Assembly (NCBI GenBank): GCA_947683625.1
Contig: CANTUR010000193.1
Span: 3,844,001 to 3,908,000, forward strand
Reading direction: 5' to 3'
Length of the DNA stretch: 64,000 nt
Source of the DNA: Mallotus nudiflorus
Taxonomy: Eukaryota; Streptophyta; Magnoliopsida; Malpighiales; Euphorbiaceae
Below the pieces are notes generated by a model, which was given only the letters and a program-made list of their open reading frames with translations, was not told the DNA's origin and searched no databases. The position numbers were made by a program, and so were the translations under genes. Positions 1-11,617 of the stretch are shown piece after piece (within the stretch, counting starts at the first letter, position 1; each line of letters starts with the position of its first letter).

Positions 1-429
1 TAGTAATCCCTAAAAATGAAAAAAAAATAAATGAATCCCTAAATCAATAAAAAGTAATCGTGAGAATACTAAAATGCCTAAAACATAACTTCAAAAACAA
101 AACAAAATTTTCATTTTTTTCTTAAAATTCATAAATCCATTATCAATTTTTTCATCCCTAATAAAATACACATTAGTGAAAATCCCTAAATCCATCATTT
201 TTTTTTTCAAAATTCCTAATATATTATTGTGTGTTAGGGATTTTGAAAATCAATTAAAGAAAAGTGGTGATGGTTTTGGAGAATCGATTAAATAATAAGT
301 TAGAAGGTATGTTAAATAATTTTCTTATTTTTTGTAATAAAAGAATATATGGGTTCTAAATTAGTTACTTTATTTTTTAAAAAAATCAACAAATTTGTAT
401 TATTTTATTTTTAAAATATTAATGAGGTT
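1..429. other. AT-rich left flank, no gene recognised
   Basis: AT-rich DNA with short repeats of 'tccctaaa' and poly-A/T runs. It is the left-hand target sequence of the SIRE-type element that starts at 430. The right-hand target resumes at 11618, where Mutator-like transposase similarity is seen, so this stretch may be the 5' part of the same DNA transposon. That link is inference: no terminal inverted repeat or coding block could be read here. Confidence 0.4.
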
Positions 430-616
430 TGTTGACTGTAGCAATAATCAATCTTAATTTTTGATCTTAAAAAACTAAATTTTGAGCATTTAATTTATTT
501 ATTTAAGTGTGTATAAGTTATGATTCTATTGGAAGTTAAAATAAAGTATGAATATCTTGGGCTGATTCGACCTCTAAGATTCAAGGAGGCTTTTGACATC
601 CTTAGAGCTTTATAAT

Positions 617-2472
617 TGTCATACCTCAAATTTGACTATCCCTAAAAAGTCTGATGATGAAATGAATCCCCGAGATGATTAGAGTCTATTAGTTTGTAAC
701 ACCTCTAAAGAGTGCAACCTTAAAACACCCAACTGGCCCCACCAATGTGCAAAATTGATCACTAGTTCATTAAGTTATGCTCCAACCTTATGAAATATGA
801 ATTATCGAAACAACAAGAGGTTTATTTTGAGAAAATTGCTCTTAGATTACTTAGCTTATCGGGCCAGTGCGTATTTCATTAGATCGGGACCCAGCTTCAT
901 GAAAAAATGGAAATCAATTTTGAAAAAATGGACTGTAAAAACATATCCGAAGGGCTCCAAAACCTCCAAAAGTGGTCCTAGAATGGTCCAACAGAACCTG
1001 CGTATCAGCGCATATCACTTAGAAGTGCTCATAAACACCCTTAGGTGTCATATGCTAAAATCGAAGCCAAATTTGGCAAAACGGACTTTGGAAATGCGTT
1101 TGAAAGGCCTAAAAGCTCTTCCCAAGTTTTATGCATGCTATTCTATGCGTCTGAACCAACCTTAGAATAGTGCACATAGAACCTAGGAAGAGCGTGTAGA
1201 GCATCGAATTGCACGTGAAAACATACACTAGCGTGTGGCCAGCACGTGACCATGCACACATTGTGCATGGTCACACATACTTGGCATGGCCACGTGCAAA
1301 AATACACTCATACACGCATGACCACACATACGTCACCCCATTCCACATAATTTTTTTTCTATAAATAGACCTCGCTACACCCCATTTTGAAGGGGGGAAG
1401 CAAGTGAAAACACACACACAGTTAAGAGTCAGTTCAATTGAAGGTGTTTGAAACCCTTTCCCATACAGTTTTTGCTCTCCCACAACCTTTGTTTTAGGTT
1501 GTTAGATCCCTTTTTCCACCAAACCCACCCTTATGTTTGTCAATGCGCACTTTAAAGGTGTACAGTCTAGCATCATTCTACTGTCATTTTGAACCTCTCG
1601 ACAAGGAAAGCTTGATAATCTCTCGAAGCTAGAGCTTCAAAGTTCATATAAGCTGAGTCAAGTATGAGGACCACACAATCATTTTAGCATGTGTAATTTA
1701 CTGAACTTCATTTTATTTTACTGTTGCCAGCATTTAGGAATACTATTGTGCTTATGTGATGAGACTAGTAATCATGCATGTTACATGAATAATATATGTG
1801 TTATTATGCTCATTTTACATCATCCCTTTGCATCCTCTATTTCTTAAATCATGAAATCACATCGTAAATATTAATAATGTGAAAAATTTCATGTCTTAGA
1901 ATAGAGTCGTCATGCTCTCAGTCCGATGATGACCTCATGCATCCTTTATATTATCATCATTCATCATCATAGCATAAATAATCATTACAAGCATAATCAT
2001 CCAATCATTCATCAAACAAGCTATGTCAATGATCGTGTTATCCTTATAGATCAATCATATTAAATTAACTTTTTCGTAATCTTTTTCTTTTCATATGTAT
2101 TTTATCAGGAAAGTGATGTAATAAAATTCTTAGCTTTATTATCCTATATTTTATGACATATTATGTGAATACTATACAAACTGTCATCATAAAAACTAGG
2201 GTGTTGTGGTATCTATAAATTGAATATTATATAATGAGAAATAGTCAATAGTAGATGCGATCTCTTGAAGCCAAAAATCTTTGTTGGGGACAATACTTGC
2301 TGAGTGACTAGATGTTGTCCCTTTCATTTATCATTTTTTGAAAATTTGATGGCAACTCAACAAAATAAAAAATGTCTCATCCCCTTGAGACCAATCACTT
2401 ATCCCTATTCAGTAAAGTTACCATGTTCCTCGGAAATGAAAAAACCAACAAAAAAAAGGAAGGTCTCTCATA
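617..2472 (+). mobile_element. Solo LTR of the Tat-type family
   Basis: A 1856-bp sequence starting tgtcatacctc and ending ctctcata, closely similar to the LTRs at 23881-25730 and 41019-42816. It is flanked by the 5-bp duplication ataat (612-616 and 2473-2477). No internal region follows, so it is a solo LTR, normally formed by recombination between the two LTRs of a full element. It lies in the same orientation as its SIRE host and contains a TATA box at 1370-1377. Confidence 0.9.
1370..1377 (+). promoter_or_regulatory. LTR TATA box
   Basis: tataaata followed by 'gacctcgctacacc' and a G-rich run. The same layout recurs in the sister LTRs at 24562 and 41685, and in reverse at 51856-51863. 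It is the likely core promoter of the family. Confidence 0.6.
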
Positions 2473-2612
2473 ATAATGAGAAAGTTATATTATTCAAATT
2501 TGAAATAGATATCTTGATCTTTCTAAATTAGGCTTACTTTTGAAAATCCAAGTTCATTTGGGTATGAAAATATTGAGTCGAAGTTAACGTATGCAGCTGC
2601 CATTTTAGATTG

Positions 2613-3005
2613 CGTAACGCTTAGTATTTTGGACATATCTTGAGCTTTAAAAGTCCAATTGAGGTGATTCAAAATGATATGGAAATATAAGTAAAATATC
2701 TACAGATTTTATAAAGAAAGTATAGGAAAATTTAAATGTCTCCTATAGAAAATCATAGATTCAACTCGTGCATAACTGTCTGACAGTAGTTTGCATTTTA
2801 AATTGCATAACTCTTAGTATTTTGGACATATCTTGAGGTACAAAAGTCTAATTGAGGTGATTCAAAATGATATGGAAAGATAATTGAGGTGATTCAAAAT
2901 ATCTATAACTTTTATTTTGAATGTCTCTAATAACTAATCATGATTTCAATCTGTTCATAGCATTCTAACAACATTACTTTTAATAATTTAAAATTATAAA
3001 CATTG
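2613..3005 (+). repeat. Tandem ~193-bp units in the SIRE 5' LTR
   Basis: The phrase 'agtattttggacatatcttg' recurs about 193 bp apart (near 2622 and 2815), each followed by 'aattgaggtgattcaaaat'. The 3' LTR has three such units (near 10443, 10637 and 10830). Confidence 0.8.
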
Positions 3006-3596
3006 GACAAGTTATTTGCACGTCCAATAAGTATATTTTGAGTGTTTATCTATGTTAACACATTTAGAGCTGAATGGAAGTTAATATATTTTTTCTTATT
3101 ATCATTCTCTATTTTAAAATTCATTAAAGCTCTCAAATTCTCAAATATTCACTCTTTGTTTATAACTCTTGTGAGAGTTGGTTGTGTGTTAGAAATAGAA
3201 TTTCTCTTCATCTTAAATCTTAGGATAGATTAGTAAGGAAGTGAGATTTATTTCTAAAGGAATTAGTTTAAGTGTTGTCCATTGAAATACTTGGGATTTG
3301 GTTTTTTGAGTGAGCCATGAAAACTCATGTTGTAAAGTTGTAAGAGTGAGCCATAACACTCTTATGTAATCTCAGTCTTGTGAATAAGATTATGGGTGAT
3401 TGAAAATCCTAACTTGGGGATAAAGTTAGGTGGAGGCATAGGATTGTTATTAAATTTGAACTCCTTAAATCATTGTAAATCATTATGTTCTTCATTCTTC
3501 ATTCTCAACATTCTTTCAATTCTTGCAAAGAATTAATTCTTTTATTCTAATTTTTATATAATAGCCCTATTCATCCCCCTATAGGGCATTTTCAAT

Positions 3597-3608
3597 TGGT
3601 ATCAGAGC
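3597..3608 (+). other. Primer binding site (tRNA-Met type)
   Basis: tggtatcagagc, two bases after the 5' LTR end. This is the usual plant copia primer site, complementary to the 3' end of initiator tRNA-Met. Confidence 0.85.
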
Positions 3609-3645
3609 TTGAATTATAGGAACTTCATTGCTAAAATACAAGATC

Positions 3646-4680
3646 ATGGGGAGTAAATCATAAAATATTTCTTCACTTAGACCATTCTTTAATGGTAGTG
3701 ACTATCCTCATTCAAAGTTTAAAATGGAGCTATACCTTGATTGGGATTCCATAAAACTTTGGGATATTTTCCTAAAAGGTTAGGAACCACCTACAACTAC
3801 CATTGATGGTGTGGTAACTACACTAGCAAGGAGTCAATAGAACAATGAGCAAAAGGAAGAAAATCATAAAAATAAAAAGGCGATGATCACTCTAGTCTAT
3901 CTATGATAAGGGAAAAAGGAGGCAAGCTTCAACATTACTTGTCGACTAAGGAAATGTGGAAGACCTTGGAAAATCATTATGAATGCAATATGCAAGTTAG
4001 AAGCAAGAAGGTTTAACTTCATATGTATAAATACAAACTTTTCAAGATGAGGCCTTATGAGTCAATAACAGAGATCATAAATTGACTTAATGCTCTTATC
4101 ACGATCCTTAAGAAACTTGGAAAGCATTTCTTTAAGGAAGAAGTAAATAACAAGATTCTAAGAATCCTACCTAAAAAGGATTGGAAATCTTATGTTACTT
4201 CAATTGAGGAAGCTCAAGACCTCTCAACTCTCTTTACTGACATGCTTATCAAAAGGCTCTTAACATATAAGTTAACAATTAAGCAAAGAGGTGAAGAGCA
4301 AGAAGAAAAGGAAGATAAGAAAAAGAGCATTGCCTTGAAAACTTCACAAAATGATAGTGAAAAAGAAAATGTTGAAGGTTCTAGTGATGAAGATGAAGAA
4401 ATTTCCATGCTCACTAGAAACTTCAAGAAGTTCTTGAAAAAGAAACATTCATCAAGAATAGGAGACTTCAATAAGAAGTATGAAGGATAAGGTAAAAAGA
4501 AAACCAAAGATGTTACTTGCTATGAATGCAAGAAATTGGGTCACATATGAAGTGAATGATCTAAACTAAAAACCAAGAGTAAAGGAATAAAAGAGAAAAG
4601 GAGGGCTTATAAGGAAACTTGGGATAACTCCTCTGAATCAGAAATAGAAGAGGAATAACAACAAGTAGCCAACCTTTATT
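3646..4680 (+). pseudogene. gag: gag capsid gene of SIRE-like element, broken
   Basis: The start at 3646 (MGSKS) is followed by a gag-like 'RPFFNGSDYP' stretch, then a helical, lysine-rich part ending in an acidic patch before 'EEISMLTRNFKKFLKKK'. The frame changes several times and stops are frequent. A CCHC zinc knuckle begins at 4518 (CYECKKLGH), but the codon expected for its last Cys is TGA (4557-4559) and another TGA sits at 4548, so the knuckle is destroyed. Gag would form the cytoplasmic particle that packages the RNA. Confidence 0.75.
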
Positions 4681-4682
4681 TC

Positions 4683-5258
4683 ATGGCTCTTAAAAATGAA
4701 AAGAAGGTACCATCTATGTCTAATTCTTCCTGTGATGATTATTATTATGATGATTATGATGAATATGATGATGATGATGATGATGATGATATTGAAAGAT
4801 CTATAGTAAGGAAACTCTTGCTTAAGTGCAAAAACTTATTATTTAAGGAGAAACATTATAAGCATGAGTTATCTAGCCTAACCAAGGATTTCAAAAAATT
4901 GAAAAATGAGTTTTCTAATCTAGTTAAATCAAATGATAAATTGTCTAATGATTTGAAAACTTCAAATTCCTTAGAAGATTAACTTAAGAAAGTAAATGAT
5001 GAAAATCAAAAGCTTTCTAAGGAAGTCTTAAATTTGAAAAATTCCATTGAGAAACTCATGAAGGGAAAAGAATCCTTGAATAATAATATTCTTGACTCTC
5101 AAAAATTCCACGGAGATATACACATGGAATTGGATATACCAATGAAATAGCTTCCTCATCATCATCATATATTAATTTTTTCAAAGCCTTAAATAATTTT
5201 ACTCCTTCTACCTTAAAACAAATGAGACTCAAGCTTTCAAAGCTAAAAGATCTCATGT
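4683..5258 (+). pseudogene. Acidic and coiled-coil gag extension
   Basis: An open stretch from 4683 has an Asp/Tyr-rich tract with eight Asp in a row (about residues 31-40) and then a Lys/Leu/Asn-rich helical part (SLTKDFKKLKNEF and onward) that looks like a coiled coil. One stop at 4980 breaks it. A Ser-rich tail (near 5125-5256) follows in another frame. Such an extension between the two zinc knuckles is typical of SIRE-type gag. The Asp tract coincides with a GAT repeat and has probably drifted in length. Confidence 0.65.
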
Positions 5259-5554
5259 GTTAAACACTTAATGAAAGTCGTATAAGATTCAACCTTATAT
5301 GACATAAATAGGTAAGCATTATGTTAGGAAAACACAACCTAAACATGCTTACATATACATTAGACATAATACTCATAAGCATGTTGCACAATATAATGCA
5401 CCTAGACATATTACACAAACCTATCAAAATACACATTGTCATTGCTAACACATGTCTCACACTATGACTCAAAAGAACTTTAGGAGACACACCATAACAT
5501 CAACAAAGGCATGCTTCACATCCTCTTAAGATAAATAAGTTTACAAATGTTGAA

Positions 5555-5596
5555 TGCTCATATTGCATGTTCAAGGGACATACCAATAATGTGTGC
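5555..5596 (+). pseudogene. Second CCHC zinc knuckle
   Basis: CSYCMFKGHTNNVC fits C-x2-C-x4-H-x4-C with all four metal ligands present. It lies just before 'RPKKVWV' and the protease, as in SIRE elements. Unlike the first knuckle it is intact. Confidence 0.75.
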
Positions 5597-5706
5597 TTCT
5601 ATAAAAGACTATACATGAACTTACTTCTTATGGTCTATCTTGAAGCTAATCAACCTAGACCAAAAAAGGTTTGGGTTTAAAAGAATGCTTAAATTATCTT
5701 GTGTAG

Positions 5707-6900
5707 GTGTGCTGGAAGTCCATAAGATCAAAAAGCAAATGGTATCTTGATAGTGGATGCTCAAGGCACATGACAAGAGACAAAGAGCAATTCAATAAGC
5801 TTGATGCTAAGGATGGAGGAGATGTTACTTTCGGGACAATACCAAAGGAAAGAATATTAGCATTAGAGAAATTGGTAATCCTCAATCCTTAACTATACAC
5901 TATGTGTTGCTTGTTGATGGTCTTAAACATAACTTGCTTAGTATAAGTCAATTATGTGATATGGGAAATAAGGTCACTTTATATCCTAAGAATTGCTTTG
6001 TTAGTAGTCTTGATGAAGAAAAAGTAATTTTTAGTGGTGAAAGAGTTGATAATGTTTATGTTTTTTATTTGAATAAGATTGATAACAAAGATATTAAATG
6101 CTTGATGTTAATTTTCCATGACACATGGACATGGCATACAAGGTTAGGACATGCAAATTTTGAGATATTGAATGGTCTTTGTAAACATGAACTTGTGATT
6201 GGTTTACCTAAGCTTGAATTCACTAAGAATAAACCTTGTGATGCTTGCCAAAAGGGAAAACAATCCAAGTCCTCATTTAAGATGAAAAATGTAGTGTCCA
6301 CTTCTAGGCCACTTGAACTTATACATATGGATTTGTTTGGACCAACTAGAGTTGCTAGTCTCGGTTGTATAAATTATGCATATGTATTGGTTGATGATTA
6401 CTCTAGATTTACTTGGGTGTGTTTCTTTGCTCATAAGAATTATGCATTTAAAGCTTTTGAAAAGTTTGCAAAAAAAGTTTTAAAAAAGGTTTTTATATTT
6501 CTTTAATTAAAAGTGATCATGGAACTAAGTTTGAAAATGAATTTTTCAAAACCTTTTGTGATGAAAATGGTATTTCACATACATTCTCCTCTTAGAACTC
6601 CTTAACAAAATGGGGTAGTTGAAAGGAAAAATAGAATTCTTATGGAAATGGCTAGAACAATGCTTAATGAGTATAATTTGCCTCTATACTTTTGGACAGA
6701 AGTTGTTAACACATCTTGCTGTATTGCAAATAGAGTTTTCAAAAGACCAAATTTGAATAAAACTTCTTATGAGCTATAGAACAATTATAAACCCAAAATC
6801 TTATATCTAAGAGTATTTGGATGTAAGTGCTTTATATTAAACACCAAGGATAATCTTAGAAAATTTGATTCCAAAGTTGATGAAGGAATTTTCCTAGGCT
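5707..6900 (+). pseudogene. pol: Protease and integrase part of copia pol
   Basis: Protease: WYLDSGCSRHMT (near 5731-5772) carries the catalytic DSG triad. GAG-pre-integrase: 'TWHTRLGHANFEIL' and 'CDACQKGKQSK' give the HHCC zinc-binding motif. Integrase core: first Asp in 'LIHMDLFGPT' (near 6320-6350), second in 'SDHGTKFENEF' (6512-6545), and the Glu region in 'NGVVERKNR' (6608-6635). Frameshifts lie near 5890 and 6500, and there is a stop at 6596. A longest open piece of 200 residues (5904-6506) covers most of pre-integrase and the first catalytic Asp. Confidence 0.88.
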
Positions 6901-7249
6901 ATTATATTTCTAGTAAAACATATAGAGTTTTTAATAAGAGAACTCTAGTAGTTGAAGAATCAATGCATGTTGTATTTGATAAATCAAACTCACTTGATCC
7001 TAGAAAGGATATTTGTAGTGTTAATGATCTTGTAAGTAATAATGAGATTGTAGAAACTCAATAAGAAAATACTAGTAAGCCTTTGGAACTTCAAGGTCCA
7101 AGCAAGGATGACAATGAGGAAACATCTCAACATACCTTGAAAGATGAACTTCCAAAGGATTAGCAATTAAAGAAAGCTCATCCTCAAGATCTCATTATAG
7201 GTGACACTACAAAAGGGGTAATTACTAGATCTCAATTAAAGTCTATTGT

Positions 7250-8330
7250 TAATTTAGTCTTCATTTCTTAAATTGAACCTAAAAATATTGATAATGCTTT
7301 GTGTGATGAATTTTGGGTCCTTGCTATGCAAGAAGAGTTAAATCAATTTAAGAGAAACAAGGTTTGGACCTTGGTTCTTAGACTAAAACATCATTCTATT
7401 ATAGGTACAAAATGGGTGTTTAGAAATAAGATGAGTGAACAAGGTGTCATAACTAGGAATAAAGCTAGACTAGTAGCTAAAGGTTATAATCAAGAGGAAG
7501 GCATTGACTATGATGAAACCTATGCCCCTGTTGCAAGGTTAGAGGCTATTAGAATGCTACTTGCATTTACATCATTCATGGATTTCAAACTTTATCAAAT
7601 GGATGTTAAAAGTGCATTTTTAAATGGTTTTATTAAAAAAGAGGTGTATGTTTAACAACCTCTAAGTTTTTAATGCTTTGATTTTCCAAATCATGTATTT
7701 AAACTTTCCAAAGCATTATATGGATTTAACAAGCTCCTAGAGCTTGGTATGAAATATTGAACAACTTTTTATTAGAGAAAGATTTTTTTAAAGGAAAAGT
7801 TGATATAACTCTTTTCATAAAGAAATCCAAGCATGATTTATTAATTGTTCAAATATATGTTGATGAAATTATATTCGATGCTACTAACCATTACTTGTGT
7901 GAGGAATTCTTTAATTTAATGCAAGGAAAATTTAAGATGAGTATGATGGGTGAATTCAAATTCTTTCTTAGACTAAAAATCAAGCAATGCAAAAATGGGA
8001 TTTTCATCAATCAAACTAAATATGCAAGAGACGTTCTCAAGAAGTTTGCCATGGATGGTGCTAAGATAAGTAAAACTCCAATTAGTACCATAGCCAAACT
8101 TAACAAAGATGAGAATGGCAAACTGATTGATGAAAAGCAATTTAGAGGTATGATCGGATCCTTTTTTTATTTAACTGCTAGTAGACCTGATATTATGTTT
8201 GCTACTTGCTTGTGTGCTAAATTTCAATCTAGTCCTAGAGAGTCTCATTTGAATACTATTAAAAGAATTTTTGAATATCTTTCATGGTACATTGCATTTA
8301 GGACTTTGGTATGCTAGGAGTTTATCCTTT
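7250..8330 (+). pseudogene. pol: Copia reverse transcriptase, catalytic residue lost
   Basis: 'GTKWVFRNKM' and 'ARLVAKGYNQEEGIDYDETY' (7400-7530) and 'DVKSAFLNG' (7600-7626) are hallmark copia RT motifs. The active-site box reads YVDE (7856-7867) where YVDD is expected, so the second catalytic Asp is a Glu. Stops at 7653 and further on separate two open pieces (7299-7655 and 7757-8317). Downstream 'GMIGSFFYLTASRPDIMF' is conserved. The enzyme would copy element RNA into DNA in particles, but this copy cannot. Confidence 0.88.
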
Positions 8331-8810
8331 TACTTGATTAGTTATTTTGATGTAGACTTTACTGGTAGTTTACTAGATAGAAAAAGCACTTTTAGAACTT
8401 TTCAACTTTTAAGACAACGTTTAGTTTCTTGGTTTAGTAAGAAACTTGTTTCAGTTTCCTTGTCCACTATTGAAGCCGAATATATTGCACCAAGTCTTTG
8501 TTGTTCATAAGTTTTATGGAAAAAACAATAGTTGTTAGACTATGGTGTAAAACTTAATCACATTCCAATCAAATGTGACAATACAAGTGCTATCAACCTT
8601 AGCAAAAATCCCATTCAGCATTCTAGAACTAAGCATATAAACATTAAACATCATTTCTTGCGTGATCATGTTCAAATTGGTGATATCTCACTTGAATTTG
8701 TTGATACAAATATTCAACTTACAGGTATCTTCACCAAACCTCTCAATGAAGAGAGATTGAATTTCATTAAACATGAACTTGGCATGATTTATGGTTCTAG
8801 TTTATCTTGA
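8290..8810 (+). pseudogene. pol: Copia RNase H and pol terminus
   Basis: It overlaps the RT end in another frame (frameshift near 8300). Visible are 'DVDFTGSLLDRKST', 'VSLSTIEAEYIAPSLC' with the Glu of RNase H, 'CDNTSAINLSKNP' with a catalytic Asp, and 'RTKHINIKHHFLRDHV'. Stops lie at 8508-8510 and 8529. The pol frame ends at a TGA at 8808-8810 after 'LGMIYGSSLS'. Confidence 0.87.
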
Positions 8811-10119
8811 TTTTATGTTTAATTGACGGTTGAACTATTTTCATGTGAAATCATGTTGTGCTTATTGATTACTTTGATTGATAAATGTTTTGATTTTGAT
8901 CTTAATTTTTTTAGTTGTCAATTTATATTTGATTTATCTTTTTAAATTTCCTTTTTCATTTTGTCAAAGGAGGAGAAATAATTTGACTTTGCATGTGTAC
9001 CTAGTTAATTTTTTTTAACATGTGTACTTAGTTTGTTTTTAATTTTAAAACTCCCTTAAAAAATTGTGTTTATGTTAGTGACATATTATATTTTTGTTTG
9101 ATATAGGGGGAGAAAATTTATTTAAATTTTTGCATGCATATTAACATTGTAAGTATGGATAATTTTGTCGTACATCATATGTGAAAAAGGCCTTGTTTTG
9201 CTTACTTTTTTTTTATGTATGACATAGATTTTTATAAAGATTTTGTGTATCTTTTTTTTTTCATTTCCCTTTATATCTCTCTCTTTTCTTTTTATTTTTG
9301 ACAAAAGGGGAGAAATATATTTGAGTTTGTTATTTGTTACTATACATGTGTATAATATTTTATTTTTGTGTTTACACATGCATAATTCATATATAATTTA
9401 TTCTTAGGAATTGTTTTAATCTTTGATAAGTCATGAATATTTTTACAAAGATTTGGCGTATCTTTGCTTTGTTCCTATAGGAATTTTGGTCCCTTTCGGT
9501 TCATTTCCCCTTATATCTGTCTCTTTTCCTTTTGCTTTTATACAAAGAAAGGAAAATATGCTATGGATAATTTATATTTATTTATTTTTATGTTAAGTGC
9601 TACATAATTGATTAGTTAGCTAAGCTCTATATAATTATGTGATAGTTAAGTTCATCTAGCATCAACACTATTGTTATATGTACTATTTTTGTAATGCATT
9701 TTAGTGGCACAATATGTATATATGTTTGAAATTATTTCCTTACATTGCCTAACTTTTATTTAAATGATCATGTTATCATGTTTTATGTTTTTAATTCATT
9801 TGTCATAAGAATATCATGTTTTTATTCCTCTTGTTATATTTTATGTTGTTTTTATTATTTTTATTTTTTTGTCAAAGGGAATAATCTATAAATTTATATT
9901 TCTTATCATGTCCGTATTAGTAGGAGGAGAAATAAAGAAATATATTTTATTTTATTTGGTATCATTATTATCACAAATATTATCACACACTTTACTTAGT
10001 ATTATTTTTTTTATCAAACTCAAAATAAGTTTGTTAAAATAAAAAAGGGGGAGATTGTTTGTATTATTTTTTTTTATCAAACTCAAAATAAGTTTGACAA
10101 AATAAAAAAAAAGGGAGAT
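8811..10119 (+). other. Non-coding 3' region of SIRE-like element
   Basis: AT- and T-rich, with no coding signal. Several short purine tracts ('gggggagaaaa', 'aaggggagaaa', 'aaggaggagaaa') resemble polypurine tracts. The last about 60 bp (9999-10060 and 10061-10119) form a tandem duplication of 'atcaaactcaaaataagttt' plus a purine tract, so there are two candidate plus-strand primers. Confidence 0.6.
10108..10119 (+). other. Polypurine tract before 3' LTR
   Basis: The run 'aaaagggagatt' directly abuts the 3' LTR start, the position of the plus-strand primer in LTR elements. A near copy with five G lies at about 10043-10056. Confidence 0.7.
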
Positions 10120-11612
10120 TATTGACCTTAGCAATAATAAATCTTAATTTTTGATCTTAGAAAACATAATTTTGAGCATTCAATTTGTTTATTTAAGTGT
10201 GTATACAATAACACTCTATTGGAAATTAACATGAAGTATGAATTTCATGGGCTAATTCGACCTTTGAGATTTAATGAGGCTTTTGATATCCTTAAAGCTT
10301 TATAATGAGAAAGTTATCTTCTTAAAATTTGAAGTAGACATCTTAAGCTTTCTGAATTGGTCTTGCTTGTCAAAGTTTGAGTTATACAAATATTAAGTCA
10401 AAGTTAATGTATGTAATTGCCATTTTATATTGCATAACTCTCAATATTTTGGACATATCTTGGGCTACAAAAGTCCAATTAAGGTAATTAAAAATTATAT
10501 AGAAAACTAAGTCAAATATATACAAGTTTTATGAAAAAAGTATAAGCAAATTATAACTTCTACAATATAAAATCATGGTTTCAACTCGTGGATAGTTGTC
10601 TGATAGTAGTATGACATTTTATATTGCACAACTCTTAGTATTTTGGACATATCTTGAGCTATAAAATTCCAATATAGGTGATTCAAAATGATATGGAAAT
10701 ATAAGTCAAATATCTATAACTTTTATGAAGAAAGTGTAGGCAAATTCAAATTTTGACCCGTAGCCAATCAAAGTTTCGACCCATGCACAGTAGTTTAACA
10801 GTAGTCTGCATTTTAGATTACACAACTCATAGTATTTTGTACATATCTTGAGCTAAAGAAGTCCAATTGAGGTGATTCAAAATGATATGGAAAGCTAAGT
10901 AAAATATCTAAAAGTTTTATTTTGAATGTCTCTTATATCCGATCACAGTTTCAATATGTGCATAGCAGTCTGAGAATATTACTTTCAATAATTCAAAATT
11001 ATAAACATTGGATTTAAAATATAGACGTTGGACACATTATTTGTACCTCCAACAAGTATACTTTTGAGTTTTATCTATATAGACACCTTTGGAGCTGAAT
11101 GGAAGTTAATATATTTTTTCTTATTATCATTCTCTATCTTAACATTCATTAAAGCTCTCAAATTCTCATATATTCACTCTTTTTTTATAACTCTTGTGCG
11201 AGTTGGTTGTGTGTTAGAAATAGAATTTCTCTTCATCTTAAATCTTGGGATAGATTAGTAGGGAAGTGAGATTTATTTCTAAAGGAATTAGTTTAAGTGT
11301 TGTCCATTGAAACACTTGGGATTTGGTTTTTTGAGTGGGCCTTGAAAACTCATGTTGTAAGGTTGTAAGAGTGAGCCATAAAACTCTTGTGTAATTTCAG
11401 TCTTATGAATAAGATTGTGGGTGATTAAAAATCCTAACTTGGGGATAAGTTAGGTGGAGATGTAGGATTGTTGTTGAATCTGAACTCCTTAAATCATTGT
11501 ATTCTTCATTCTTCCTTCTTAACTTTCTTTCAATTCTTGCAAAAAATTAATTTTTTATTCTGATTTTTATTTAATAGCCCTATTCACCCCCCCCCCTCTA
11601 GGGCTTTTTTCA
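10120..11612 (+). repeat. 3' LTR of SIRE-like element
   Basis: It starts tattgacc and ends ggcttttttca, and aligns along its length with the 5' LTR. It holds three internal units of about 193 bp and ends near a run of ten C (11587-11596). The 5 bp after it (aagtt) nearly match the 5 bp before the 5' LTR (aggtt). Confidence 0.87.
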
Positions 11613-11617
11613 AAGTT

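Larger units (their letters stand above)
430..3594 (+). repeat. 5' LTR of SIRE-like element (interrupted)
   Basis: It starts tgttgac and ends attttca just before the primer binding site, and aligns with the 3' LTR at 10120-11612. A 1856-bp solo LTR plus its 5-bp target copy interrupts it at 617-2477. Without that insert the LTR is about 1304 bp, 189 bp shorter than the 3' LTR because it holds one fewer internal repeat unit of about 193 bp. Confidence 0.85.
430..11612 (+). mobile_element. Ty1/copia retrotransposon, SIRE/Maximus-like, decayed
   Basis: Element with two LTRs (430-3594 and 10120-11612), a tRNA-Met type primer binding site after the 5' LTR, gag with zinc knuckles, a long coiled-coil region, protease, integrase, RT and RNase H in copia order, and a purine tract before the 3' LTR. 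Flanking target copies are aggtt (425-429) and aagtt (11613-11617), a one-mismatch 5-bp duplication. SIRE/Maximus assignment rests on the acidic and coiled-coil gag extension, the second knuckle before protease, and RT motifs such as 'SRPDIMFATCLCAKFQSS'. All frames carry stops or frameshifts. A 1.86-kb solo LTR lies inside the 5' LTR. No env-like ORF is seen in the 1.3 kb after pol. Confidence 0.88.

Noticed and set aside
4740..4795. Run of Asp as possible calcium-binding or acidic domain
   Set aside because: The DNA is a GAT microsatellite inside the SIRE gag extension. The run is more simply repeat expansion.
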